This document shows positions 1 to 5,386 of a stretch of 5,638 nt of DNA, piece after piece. This DNA comes from Lachnospiraceae bacterium (GTDB taxonomy: Bacteria > Bacillota > Clostridia > Lachnospirales > Lachnospiraceae). The notes beneath the pieces were generated by a model. The model saw nothing but the letters and a program-made list of their open reading frames with translations. It was not told the DNA's origin and did not search any database. Position 1 is the stretch's first letter, and each line of letters opens with the position of its first letter. Position numbers and translations under genes: made by a program. The stretch is from NCBI GenBank assembly GCA_017615375.1, contig JAGAAH010000194.1, forward strand, positions 1-5,638, in the 5' to 3' direction.

Positions 1-129
1 AGCGTTACCCTGAGCATCTGTGATAGTAACGATTTTATTATTGAAAGATGCCTGAATATGTGCCTGTCCGTGTTCAACGTTTTTCTTTACACGACGCTTT
101 GCAATTTTCTTTGTTGCCTGCTTTGCCAT
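1..129 (-). CDS. rpsK: 30S ribosomal protein S11 (uS11), N-terminal 43 codons only
   Basis: The translation starts [20 protein letters not shown] and continues through [23 protein letters not shown], the diagnostic N-terminal part of S11, with a basic tail followed by the first beta strands of the fold. S11 sits on the platform of the small subunit, where it contacts 16S rRNA and helps shape the mRNA exit region near the E site. The family is usually about 125-130 residues, so roughly two thirds of the gene lies beyond the window edge. The ATG at 127-129 is the only sensible start and the frame runs open to base 1. The ribosome binding site looks weak: the best match is GTAGGT, about 11 bases before the ATG, unlike the strong GGAGG sites of its neighbours. 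The 54-base gap to rpsM shows no obvious promoter or terminator, so rpsK is probably co-transcribed with rpsM, and translational coupling is possible. Confidence 0.95.
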   Translation of the reverse strand, partial: MAKQATKKIAKRRVKKNVEHGQAHIQASFNNKIVTITDAQGNA

Positions 130-183
130 ATCTAAACTAACCTACTTTCTAAAAATATAAATACATACGAATCAGACTAACAA

Positions 184-552
184 TTATTTCTTCTTGTTAG
201 CTATAGTCTTCTTAGGACCCTTTCTTGTTCTGGCATTATTCTTTGTATGCTGTCCACGAACCGGAAGTCCCTTTCTATGACGGATACCACGATAGCATCC
301 GATTTCCTGTAATCTCTTAATGTTAAGAGCTGTCTCACGGCGAAGATCTCCTTCTACAGTGAAGTCTTCATCAATAACAGCACTAATCTTCTTAACATCA
401 TCGTCTGTTAAATCCTTGCATCTAACGTCAATATCAACGCCAGCCTTCTCAAGGATCTTAGTTGCGCTTACGCGTCCAATACCATAAATATAAGTTAAGC
501 CGATCTCTACGCGCTTATCTCTTGGTAAATCTACACCTGCAATACGAGCCAT
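184..552 (-). CDS. rpsM: 30S ribosomal protein S13 (uS13)
   Basis: This gene encodes 122 residues, the normal length of S13. The protein sits in the head of the small subunit, contacts the P-site tRNA through its basic C-terminal tail and forms intersubunit bridges with the large subunit. It begins [20 protein letters not shown], the standard family start, followed by the [14 protein letters not shown] segment (about residues 21-34). The conserved [20 protein letters not shown] motif (about 85-104) comes next, and the tail is lysine- and arginine-rich, ending in KKTIANKKK. The ATG is preceded by a strong GGAGGTG site (562-568). The gene is the first of the alpha operon, with rpsK next, and it lies behind a 284-base non-coding stretch that looks like a regulatory leader. 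In E. coli the corresponding position is the target of S4 translational feedback; whether that holds here is inference. Confidence 0.98.
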   Translation of the reverse strand: MARIAGVDLPRDKRVEIGLTYIYGIGRVSATKILEKAGVDIDVRCKDLTDDDVKKISAVIDEDFTVEGDLRRETALNIKRLQEIGCYRGIRHRKGLPVRGQHTKNNARTRKGPKKTIANKKK

Positions 553-570
553 GTGTATTTACACCTCCAC
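553..570 (-). promoter_or_regulatory. Ribosome binding site of rpsM overlapped by a small inverted repeat
   Basis: On the minus strand GGAGGTG (568-562) is a very strong Shine-Dalgarno match about 9 bases before the rpsM ATG. The spacer forms GTGT-AAAT-ACAC (564-553), a tiny inverted repeat that begins inside the Shine-Dalgarno and ends just before the ATG. The same GTGTAA bases (564-559) are complementary to TTACAC at 649-644 in the upstream leader, so this site could be sequestered by long-range pairing. The site itself is seen directly; the pairing is inference. Confidence 0.8.
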
Positions 571-778
571 ATTAATCTTAAAAAATCATTGTAAACTGCG
601 ATATGCTTCCTTCTTACAGCTCCGGTTGCCCGGCCTGAAATGTGTGTAAGCCCAAAGCTATCACAAACGAACCTCGTGTATAAAAGCTCTCGGTATTAAA
701 CTTATATACACCGGCGATTCACGCCGTCTATTATGAACCGATTGCATAGATACGTACAATCGGCAGCCGCACATAATA
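553..778 (-). promoter_or_regulatory. Candidate structured mRNA leader upstream of rpsM (alpha operon)
   Basis: No gene can be supported in the 284 bases between rpmJ and rpsM, but successive inverted repeats almost abut one another on the minus strand. Stem 1 (778-729) has an outer TATTATG/CATAATA and an inner CCGATTG/CAATCGG. Stem 2 (726-712) is CGGCG-TGAAT-CGCCG. Stem 3 (711-676) is GTGTATA/TATACAC plus AAG/CTT after a T-T mismatch. Stem 4 (650-613) has an outer CTTACA/TGTAAG and an inner CCGG-GCAA-CCGG capped by a GNRA tetraloop. Such density suggests a folded RNA, and its position just before rpsM matches that of the S4-regulated alpha leader in E. coli. In many Clostridia rpsD lies in this same operon, so S4 is the natural candidate ligand, but no homology to the known leader was shown. 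The true 5' end depends on the promoter: if transcription starts near 766, the outer part of stem 1 is not in the RNA. Confidence 0.55.
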
Positions 779-800
779 AAACATTCGCATAACGCGACAA
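773..800 (-). promoter_or_regulatory. Possible sigma-A promoter for the rpsM (alpha) operon
   Basis: On the minus strand TTGTCG (800-795, 4 of 6 to TTGACA) is followed after 16 bases by TATTAT (778-773, 5 of 6 to TATAAT). Transcription would start near 766, giving a leader of about 214 bases. The element lies directly after the palindrome at the end of rpmJ, where a new transcription unit would be expected. A competing candidate, TTGTAC (758-753), 17 bases, CATAAT (735-730), lies inside stem 1 of the leader. Neither is strong enough to be certain. Confidence 0.35.
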
Positions 801-802
801 AT

Positions 803-841
803 GATAATCTTAGGTTTCACGAAGTGAAATCTTAGATTATC
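803..841 (-). repeat. Long near-perfect palindrome covering the rpmJ stop codon
   Basis: Two 18-base arms (824-841 and 803-820) match at 16 of 18 positions around a 3-base loop (TTC on the minus strand). The hairpin would be long and stable, with one A-A mismatch and one A-C mismatch. It takes in part of the last glycine codon and the TAA stop of rpmJ (837-839). There is no run of T after it on either strand, so it is not a textbook intrinsic terminator. It may stabilise or block processing of the mRNA 3' end, act as an inefficient terminator, or be a copy of a dispersed palindromic repeat. Confidence 0.8.
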
Positions 842-950
842 CCTGTCTCTGCTTATGCTTTGGATTCTCACAGATAATTCTGATAGAACCTTTTCTCTTG
901 ATAACTTTGCACTTTTCGCAAATTGGTTTTACTGAAGATCTTACTTTCAT
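837..950 (-). CDS. rpmJ: 50S ribosomal protein L36 (bL36), zinc-binding form
   Basis: This 37-codon gene begins [20 protein letters not shown], followed by [17 protein letters not shown], which is the complete and characteristic L36 sequence. L36 is the smallest protein of the large subunit and packs against 23S rRNA near the base of the L7/L12 stalk. Cys11, Cys14, Cys27 and His32 form the C-x2-C-x12-C-x4-H zinc ribbon, so this is the zinc-dependent (C+) type; some bacteria also carry a zinc-free paralogue elsewhere. A strong AGGAGG site lies about 9 bases before the ATG at 948-950. The gene has its own excellent upstream promoter and a hairpin-forming leader, and its stop codon lies inside a long palindrome. 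It may therefore be expressed partly independently of infA before it and rpsM after it. Identity is certain; the independent regulation is inferred. Confidence 0.98.
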   Translation of the reverse strand: MKVRSSVKPICEKCKVIKRKGSIRIICENPKHKQRQG

Positions 951-986
951 TAAGTAGTGCCTCCTTTCCAAAAATCTTGCTAATTG

Positions 987-1034
987 GGGTAAAACGCGCA
1001 AAAAGGGCGCACTTTTACCCTTTCCCTAAAAGCG
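987..1034 (-). promoter_or_regulatory. rpmJ leader with mutually exclusive hairpins
   Basis: On the minus strand GGGTAAAA (1020-1013) plus GCGC (1010-1007) pairs with GCGC (999-996) plus TTTTACCC (994-987) around a CCTTTTT loop, giving about 12 base pairs with a small internal bulge. The middle segment TAAAAGTG (1017-1010) can instead pair with CGCTTTTA (1034-1027), 8 pairs including one G-U. A third option is AAAGGG/CCCTTT (1023-1018 with 1007-1002) followed by two further T. The element lies between the predicted transcription start and the rpmJ ribosome binding site. The complementarity is seen; a switch function is inference. Confidence 0.5.
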
Positions 1035-1044
1035 TCCGTCTATC

Positions 1045-1073
1045 ATTATAACAAAATAATTCAAGGCTTGCAA
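1045..1073 (-). promoter_or_regulatory. Strong extended -10 sigma-A promoter upstream of rpmJ
   Basis: On the minus strand TTGCAA (1073-1068, 4 of 6 to TTGACA) is followed after exactly 17 bases by a perfect TATAAT (1050-1045). The TG at 1053-1052 makes it an extended -10 (TGTTATAAT). The predicted start is near the A or G at 1038-1040, giving an rpmJ leader of about 88-90 bases. It is the best promoter match I found in the gaps between genes, and it would drive rpmJ and possibly the alpha operon separately from the upstream genes. Confidence 0.8.
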
Positions 1074-1081
1074 CACTTTTT

Positions 1082-1300
1082 TTATTTATCTCTCCAAACA
1101 ATTCTGCCCTTTGTCAAATCGTATGGGGAAAGCTCCAATGTAACCGTATCACCCGGTAAAATACGAATGAAATTCATTCTTAACTTGCCGCTTATATGGG
1201 CAATTACCTGATGTCCGTTCTCAAGCTCAACCTGAAACATTGCGTTCGGGAGCTTTTCTATAACTTTTCCTTCAACTTCGATAATGTCTGTTTTGGACAT
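1082..1300 (-). CDS. infA: Translation initiation factor IF-1
   Basis: This gene encodes 72 residues, the exact usual length of IF-1. IF-1 binds the A site of the small subunit during initiation, working with IF-2 and IF-3 to select the initiator tRNA. The whole protein is a single S1/OB-fold domain, with the conserved stretches [22 protein letters not shown] (about residues 9-30, read here in two halves), [19 protein letters not shown] (about 35-53) and [11 protein letters not shown] at the C terminus. The ending WRDK differs from the more usual Y-R-x-K type but keeps the basic character. A strong AAAGGAG site lies about 7 bases before the ATG. The gene follows map after 40 bases with no evident promoter in between, so it is probably co-transcribed with adk and map. 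The gap after infA holds the rpmJ promoter. Confidence 0.98.
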   Translation of the reverse strand: MSKTDIIEVEGKVIEKLPNAMFQVELENGHQVIAHISGKLRMNFIRILPGDTVTLELSPYDLTKGRIVWRDK

Positions 1301-1340
1301 ATATACTCTCCTTTAAAAAACTTATCTATATGTAACCCGA

Positions 1341-2147
1341 TTATTTAATGGGACATAATCTATCATACAAACCTTCTGCAATCTCTTCTTCCGTAAGTGA
1401 AAGTATCTCAGGTCTTCCCGTTGTTATAAGAATCGTATTCTCATAATGAGCGGATAAGGAACCGTCCGCACTTACTACAGACCAGCCGTCGCCGTAGGTA
1501 TCGAACTCAACTTCCCATGTTCCCGCATTAATCATCGGTTCAATGGCGAGTGTCATACCGGCTCTAAGCTTAGGTCCGCGAAGAAGCTGTTTAAAGTTCG
1601 GAATCTGCGGGTCTTCGTGCATATTGGTTCCGATTCCGTGACCTACAAGATCACGTACGACACCGTAGCCGAAGCTCTCGGCATAATTTCCGATTGCAGC
1701 CGATATCTCAAATAAATGATGTCCTTCGGATGCAACTTTCATTCCTTCAAAAAAGCTCTGTCTTGTTCTTTCTATAAGAAGTCTTGCTTCCTCTGTTATG
1801 TTACCCACACCGTGTGTACGAGCCGCATCAGACTGGTAGCCTTTGTGGATAACGCCTATGTCGAGGCTTACGATATCACCGTCCTTGATTATTCTTTCTT
1901 TGGTCGGGATGCCGTGTACGACTTCTTCATTAATAGATACACACACCGAACCCGGATAGCCGTTGTAACCCTTGAATGAAGGGAGGCAATGATAACTTCT
2001 TATCATCTCGTCGGCAAGCTTATCAACTTCCCATGTTGACATGCCCGGCTTAAGTGAGTGACCCAATTCCTGGTGAACCTTGGCAAGAATCACACCGGCT
2101 TCTCTCATCAGCTCTATTTCACGTTCTGATTTAATAGTTATAGCCAT
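1341..2147 (-). CDS. map: Methionine aminopeptidase, type I
   Basis: This enzyme removes the initiator methionine from new cytoplasmic proteins after deformylation when the second residue is small. The 268-residue protein has the pita-bread fold layout of type I enzymes with no insert and no N-terminal zinc-finger or SEC-C extension. The five metal ligands are visible: Asp96 (in SLDIGV), Asp107 (in QSDAART), His170 (in GHGIGTNMHEDP), Glu203 (in AIEPMI) and Glu236 (in HYENTILIT). The substrate-pocket histidine is His78 (in VVHGIP). These align one residue off the E. coli positions. The residue after Glu236 is Asn where E. coli has His. The start ATG overlaps the adk stop by one base (TAATG), with an AGGAG site inside the end of adk, so the two genes are likely translationally coupled. 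infA follows 40 bases downstream. Confidence 0.97.
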   Translation of the reverse strand: MAITIKSEREIELMREAGVILAKVHQELGHSLKPGMSTWEVDKLADEMIRSYHCLPSFKGYNGYPGSVCVSINEEVVHGIPTKERIIKDGDIVSLDIGVIHKGYQSDAARTHGVGNITEEARLLIERTRQSFFEGMKVASEGHHLFEISAAIGNYAESFGYGVVRDLVGHGIGTNMHEDPQIPNFKQLLRGPKLRAGMTLAIEPMINAGTWEVEFDTYGDGWSVVSADGSLSAHYENTILITTGRPEILSLTEEEIAEGLYDRLCPIK

Positions 2148-2794
2148 TAGTTTGCTCCTATTCTTGCTAATATATCGCTTAATACTTCGGAAGGTGACTT
2201 GGTTCCGTCAAATTCGACGAGAATTCCTTCCTTCTTATAATAATCAATCAAAGGTGCTGTCTGCTCATGATATACCTTAAGACGATTAAGTACCGTCTCA
2301 GGCTTATCATCTTCACGGAGCACAAGTTTACTTCCGCACTTATCGCAGATGCCTTCAACCTTCGGAGGCATATTCTCGATATGATAGGTCATTCCGCAAT
2401 CAAGACAAGCTCTTCTGCCTGCCATACGCTTAACGATTACTTCATCGGCAACCTCTAAGTCTATCGCGTAGTCCATCTTCAACGACTTCTCGGCAAGAGC
2501 TTTGGTTAATGCCTCTGCCTGTGGAATCGTACGTGGAAATCCGTCAAGGATGAAACCGTTCTTACAATCAGCTTCCGCAATGCGGTCAACTACAAGATCG
2601 CATACAAGCTCATCCGGTACGAGCTGTCCCTTATCCATGTATTCCTTTGCCTTAAGACCGAGCGCAGTGCCGTTCTTAATGTTATTTCTGAAGATGTCTC
2701 CCGTTGAGATATGCGGGATTGAAAACTTTTCCGATAAAACTTTGGCCTGGGAACCTTTTCCTGCTCCCGGGGCGCCCAACATAATAAGCTTCAT
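2147..2794 (-). CDS. adk: Adenylate kinase, zinc-binding long form
   Basis: Adenylate kinase catalyses ATP + AMP to 2 ADP in the cytoplasm and keeps adenine nucleotides in balance. The 215-residue protein is the long bacterial form. The P-loop GAPGAGKG spans residues 7-14. The AMP-binding part includes Thr31, Arg36 and the DGFPRT segment around Arg88. The LID carries Cys130, Cys133, Cys150 and Cys153, the zinc-binding set typical of Gram-positive enzymes. The catalytic arginines Arg123, Arg127, Arg160 and Arg171 are all in place. A GGAGG site (2805-2801) lies 6 bases before the ATG. The gene follows secY after 86 bases holding a terminator-like hairpin, and no separate promoter fits in the remaining space, so expression probably depends on read-through. 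It overlaps map by one base. The secY-adk-map order is classic for Firmicutes. Confidence 0.98.
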   Translation of the reverse strand: MKLIMLGAPGAGKGSQAKVLSEKFSIPHISTGDIFRNNIKNGTALGLKAKEYMDKGQLVPDELVCDLVVDRIAEADCKNGFILDGFPRTIPQAEALTKALAEKSLKMDYAIDLEVADEVIVKRMAGRRACLDCGMTYHIENMPPKVEGICDKCGSKLVLREDDKPETVLNRLKVYHEQTAPLIDYYKKEGILVEFDGTKSPSEVLSDILARIGAN

Positions 2795-2818
2795 GACCTT
2801 CCTCCGTATAAAATTACG

Positions 2819-2865
2819 AAAAACAGCGGTAGCTCGAATACCAAAATGGTGTTCGAGCCGCTGTT
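2819..2865 (-). terminator. Terminator-like hairpin between secY and adk (probable attenuator)
   Basis: On the minus strand AACAGCGG (2865-2858) pairs with CCGCTGTT (2829-2822). Inside it CTCGAA pairs with TTCGAG, and ACC with GGT around an ATTTT loop. A CTA bulge and one C-A mismatch interrupt about 17 base pairs. Five consecutive T (2823-2819) follow, the first two being part of the stem. This is the layout of an intrinsic terminator with a short U tract. It stands inside an operon whose downstream genes adk and map are essential, with no promoter visible after it, so partial termination is the likely role. Processing or mRNA stabilisation is the alternative. Confidence 0.7.
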
Positions 2866-2880
2866 AATATATGAGTTCAA

Positions 2881-4200
2881 TTAGTTCTTTAAAAAGCCCT
2901 TATAGTTACGTGTTCTCATCTGAGCTTCAATCTGATTTAATGTCTCGATTACAACTCCGACGATAATGATGAGTGATGTTCCACCGAATGAAACGCTCGC
3001 ATTAAATACACCGTTGAAGAAAATCGGGATAATAGATACGATTATAAGACCTACGGCTCCGATGAAGATAATGTACTTCAAAACTTCGCTAAGGTAATCG
3101 CTGGTTGGTGTACCAGGTCTGATACCAGGAATGAAGCCGCCGCTCTTCTTTAAGTTATTTGCAACTTCCAACGGATTGAATGTAATCTGTGTATAGAAGT
3201 AAGCAAATGCAACTATAAGTACAATGTAAAGTAATAAGCCCCATGTGTACTTAGGCTGGCTTAACTTGCACCAGTTATGCTCTGATAATCCACGAAGTAC
3301 GTCATACCAGAAACCTGTTCCTTCTGACTTACCAACGAGGGAAGCAATAACAACAGGTGTTGTCATAAGTGACTGTGCAAAGATTACCGGGATAACACCT
3401 GTGGTGTTAACTTTTAACGGAATCGTTGATGATGCCGCGCCGGCAAACTGTGCCTGGCCTGCAGTCTTTCTACTCTGCTGTACAGGGATGATTCTCTCTG
3501 CATCCTGTAAAAGGATTACGAGAACTACTGTTGCAAGGATTACTGCAAGGATAACTACAATCGCAAGGAGTGCGTTACCTAAGTTCTTGCCTTCAACGAA
3601 CTTTGTCTTTAAGCTCATGATGTCGCTTGGGATTCTTGAGATGATATTGATAACGAGTACTACTGAAATACCGTTTCCAACACCATGCTCTGTAATTCTC
3701 TCACCAATCCACATAAGAACTGCAGAACCTGCTGTAAGTCCGATGATAATCGTTGCATATACAAAAGCGCTGTTAGACGTTAAGTAACCCGATCTTGAGA
3801 AACCGATTACCATTGCAACTGATTCGATAACTGCAAGTGCAACTGTTACGTAACGTGTAATTGCTGCAAGTTTCTTTCTTCCATCTTCACCATCCTGCTG
3901 TAACTCACCAAGTGCAGGTATTGCAATGGTAAGAAGCTGAATAATAATGGATGATGTGATGTAAGGTGTAATGCTTAATGCGAAGATGGACATCTTCTCA
4001 AATGAACCACCTGTAATCGCACTTAAGAATCCGAATGACTCATTCGCAAGGTTCTTAAACCACTCCTGGAACAACTCGCCGTTAACGCCCGGAAGCGGAA
4101 TCTGTGAACCAACACGGATTACTACAAGCATCAAAAATGTGAAAAATATCTTTTTTCTTAATTCTTTGATTTTAAAAGCGCCGGTAAGTGTCTCTAACAT
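2881..4200 (-). CDS. secY: Preprotein translocase subunit SecY
   Basis: SecY is the pore-forming subunit of the SecYEG channel in the cytoplasmic membrane, receiving substrates from SecA or from the ribosome. At 439 residues it has the usual length. About ten hydrophobic segments can be seen, near residues 18-35, 70-92, 115-135, 147-165, 175-192, 207-230, 267-288, 318-338, 373-395 and 403-420. Conserved marks include IPLPGV (34-39), GERITEHGVGNGIS (166-179), the LKVNTTGVIPVIFA stretch opening segment 7 (262-275) and the cytoplasmic loop GGFIPGIRPGTPT (354-366), whose Arg361 matches the SecA-interacting arginine of E. coli. The short plug region follows segment 1. The ATG overlaps the rplO stop by one base (TAATG), and GAGGTGATC just before it matches the 16S rRNA 3' end over nine bases. 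It is therefore coupled to rplO. A hairpin with a T run follows the gene. Confidence 0.98.
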   Translation of the reverse strand: MLETLTGAFKIKELRKKIFFTFLMLVVIRVGSQIPLPGVNGELFQEWFKNLANESFGFLSAITGGSFEKMSIFALSITPYITSSIIIQLLTIAIPALGELQQDGEDGRKKLAAITRYVTVALAVIESVAMVIGFSRSGYLTSNSAFVYATIIIGLTAGSAVLMWIGERITEHGVGNGISVVLVINIISRIPSDIMSLKTKFVEGKNLGNALLAIVVILAVILATVVLVILLQDAERIIPVQQSRKTAGQAQFAGAASSTIPLKVNTTGVIPVIFAQSLMTTPVVIASLVGKSEGTGFWYDVLRGLSEHNWCKLSQPKYTWGLLLYIVLIVAFAYFYTQITFNPLEVANNLKKSGGFIPGIRPGTPTSDYLSEVLKYIIFIGAVGLIIVSIIPIFFNGVFNASVSFGGTSLIIIVGVVIETLNQIEAQMRTRNYKGFLKN

Positions 4201-4640
4201 TAGATCACCTCTGCATTTCCACCAGCAGCTTCAATCTTAGCTTTTGCGCCTTCTGAGAATGCATTAGCCTTTACGGTAAGCTTTTTGGTTAATTCTCCGT
4301 TTCCAAGAATCTTAACACCATCTCTTGGATTCTTAATGATACCTTTCTCCATTAATGCTTCTACATTAACTTCTGTACCATTATCAAATACTTCTAAAGC
4401 GGATACGTTAATGCCTACAATTGTTAAAGTATTTCTATTCTTAAATCCTCTTTTTGGAAGACGTCTGAATAATGGCATCTGGCCACCTTCAAATCCGAGT
4501 CTCGGAGCTCCGGAACGAGCTTTCTGTCCCTTGTGTCCCTTACCGGCTGTCTTACCGTTTCCTGAACCGTGTCCACGTCCTCTTCTGAAATTATCACTAT
4601 GCTTAGAACCATCAGCTGGTCTTAAATTTGATAAATCCAT
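4200..4640 (-). CDS. rplO: 50S ribosomal protein L15 (uL15)
   Basis: This gene encodes 146 residues, the standard length of L15, a late-assembly protein of the large subunit whose extended N-terminal arm runs deep into 23S rRNA. The start [20 protein letters not shown] leads into the glycine- and basic-rich arm with [20 protein letters not shown] (about residues 21-40). The conserved [18 protein letters not shown] block follows (about 49-66), and then the compact C-terminal domain with INVSALEVF and the alanine-rich end. A perfect AGGAGGTG site lies before the ATG within the 24-base gap after rpmD. The stop codon overlaps the secY start, and the last codons of rplO carry the secY ribosome binding site. 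This order is conserved from E. coli to Bacillus. Confidence 0.98.
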   Translation of the reverse strand: MDLSNLRPADGSKHSDNFRRGRGHGSGNGKTAGKGHKGQKARSGAPRLGFEGGQMPLFRRLPKRGFKNRNTLTIVGINVSALEVFDNGTEVNVEALMEKGIIKNPRDGVKILGNGELTKKLTVKANAFSEGAKAKIEAAGGNAEVI

Positions 4641-4664
4641 TTATGTGACACCTCCTATCTAATC

Positions 4665-4847
4665 TTAATTTTCCTCAACTTTTACTAAATGCTGTACCTT
4701 ATGAATCATGCCACGAACTGCATCGTTATCAGGCATTTCAACTGTCTGATGAAGCTTTCTTAAACCGAGTGCTTCAACTGTCTTCTTATTCTTCGGTACT
4801 GCTCCGATTGGAGATTTAACAAGTGTAATCTTTAATGTCTTTGCCAT
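4665..4847 (-). CDS. rpmD: 50S ribosomal protein L30 (uL30)
   Basis: This gene encodes 60 residues, typical of bacterial L30, a small protein on the surface of the large subunit that contacts 23S rRNA. The family pattern is clear: [10 protein letters not shown] (about residues 6-15), then [20 protein letters not shown] (21-40), then the helix [24 protein letters not shown] site lies 8 bases before the ATG, inside the 14-base gap after rpsE, and rplO follows after 24 bases. No promoter or terminator is visible on either side, so it is an internal gene of the spc operon. Some bacterial lineages have lost rpmD; here it is intact. Confidence 0.97.
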   Translation of the reverse strand: MAKTLKITLVKSPIGAVPKNKKTVEALGLRKLHQTVEMPDNDAVRGMIHKVQHLVKVEEN

Positions 4848-4861
4848 TTTATCTTACCTCC

Positions 4862-5368
4862 TTAACCCAGTACTTCTTCTACTGCTTTACCGCGGAGTTT
4901 TGCAACTTCTTCAGGAGACTTTAACTGGCTAAGAGCATCGATTGTAGCAAGTACTACGTTTCTCTTGTTATTTGATCCCAAAGACTTGGTACGGATGTTC
5001 TTGATTCCTGCGAGCTCACATACGGCACGTGCAGGACCACCTGCGATAACACCGGTACCTTGAGGTGCTCTCTTTAATAACACGGATGCTCCGGTGTTCT
5101 TTCCGGTAATATCGTGTGGAATACTATTGTTCTCATCGAGTTTAACCTCGATCATATTCTTTAATGCGTCTTCCTTGCCCTTGCGGATAGCTTCCGGAAC
5201 TTCCTTAGCTTTACCAAGGCCAACGCCTACATGACCATTATGATCACCGACAACTACTAAAGCTGTAAATCTTCTGATATTTCCACCCTTAACAACCTTA
5301 GTTACCGGCTTAATAAAGGAAATATCTTCAATTTCAAGCTCTCTTGTATCTATGTTTGTACGCTTCAT
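4862..5368 (-). CDS. rpsE: 30S ribosomal protein S5 (uS5)
   Basis: This gene encodes 168 residues, normal for S5, which lies near the decoding centre and the mRNA entry of the small subunit and affects translational accuracy. The N-terminal double-stranded-RNA-binding-like domain (about residues 11-77) contains [20 protein letters not shown]; its VVKGGN loop matches the loop associated with spectinomycin action in E. coli, and nothing in it suggests a resistance change. The C-terminal domain follows, with the blocks [20 protein letters not shown] (about 97-116) and [14 protein letters not shown] (about 121-134). A GGAGG site lies about 10 bases before the ATG within the 18-base gap after rplR. 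It is an internal gene of the spc operon, followed by rpmD after 14 bases. Confidence 0.98.
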   Translation of the reverse strand: MKRTNIDTRELEIEDISFIKPVTKVVKGGNIRRFTALVVVGDHNGHVGVGLGKAKEVPEAIRKGKEDALKNMIEVKLDENNSIPHDITGKNTGASVLLKRAPQGTGVIAGGPARAVCELAGIKNIRTKSLGSNNKRNVVLATIDALSQLKSPEEVAKLRGKAVEEVLG

Positions 5369-5386
5369 GTACTCGTTTCCTCCTTG

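Noticed and set aside
803..841. Palindrome after rpmJ as an intrinsic terminator
   Set aside because: No T run follows the stem on either strand, so it is reported as a repeat of uncertain role instead.
1716..2280. Plus-strand open frames opposite map and the end of adk
   Set aside because: They are antisense shadows of two clearly identified genes.
2502..2867. A 121-codon plus-strand open frame opposite adk and the secY-adk gap
   Set aside because: It is a shadow of adk and runs through the terminator hairpin; there is no family resemblance.
3245..3787. A 180-codon open frame on the plus strand opposite secY
   Set aside because: It lies wholly antisense to a certain secY and has no ribosome binding site of note or recognisable domain. 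Its composition is what reverse reading of a membrane-protein gene gives.
4424..4612. A 62-codon minus-strand open frame inside rplO in another frame
   Set aside because: It is fully nested in rplO and has no resemblance to a known small protein.
4285..4662. A 125-codon plus-strand open frame opposite rplO
   Set aside because: It is proline- and leucine-rich translation of the reverse of the glycine/arginine-rich rplO arm, a known artefact.
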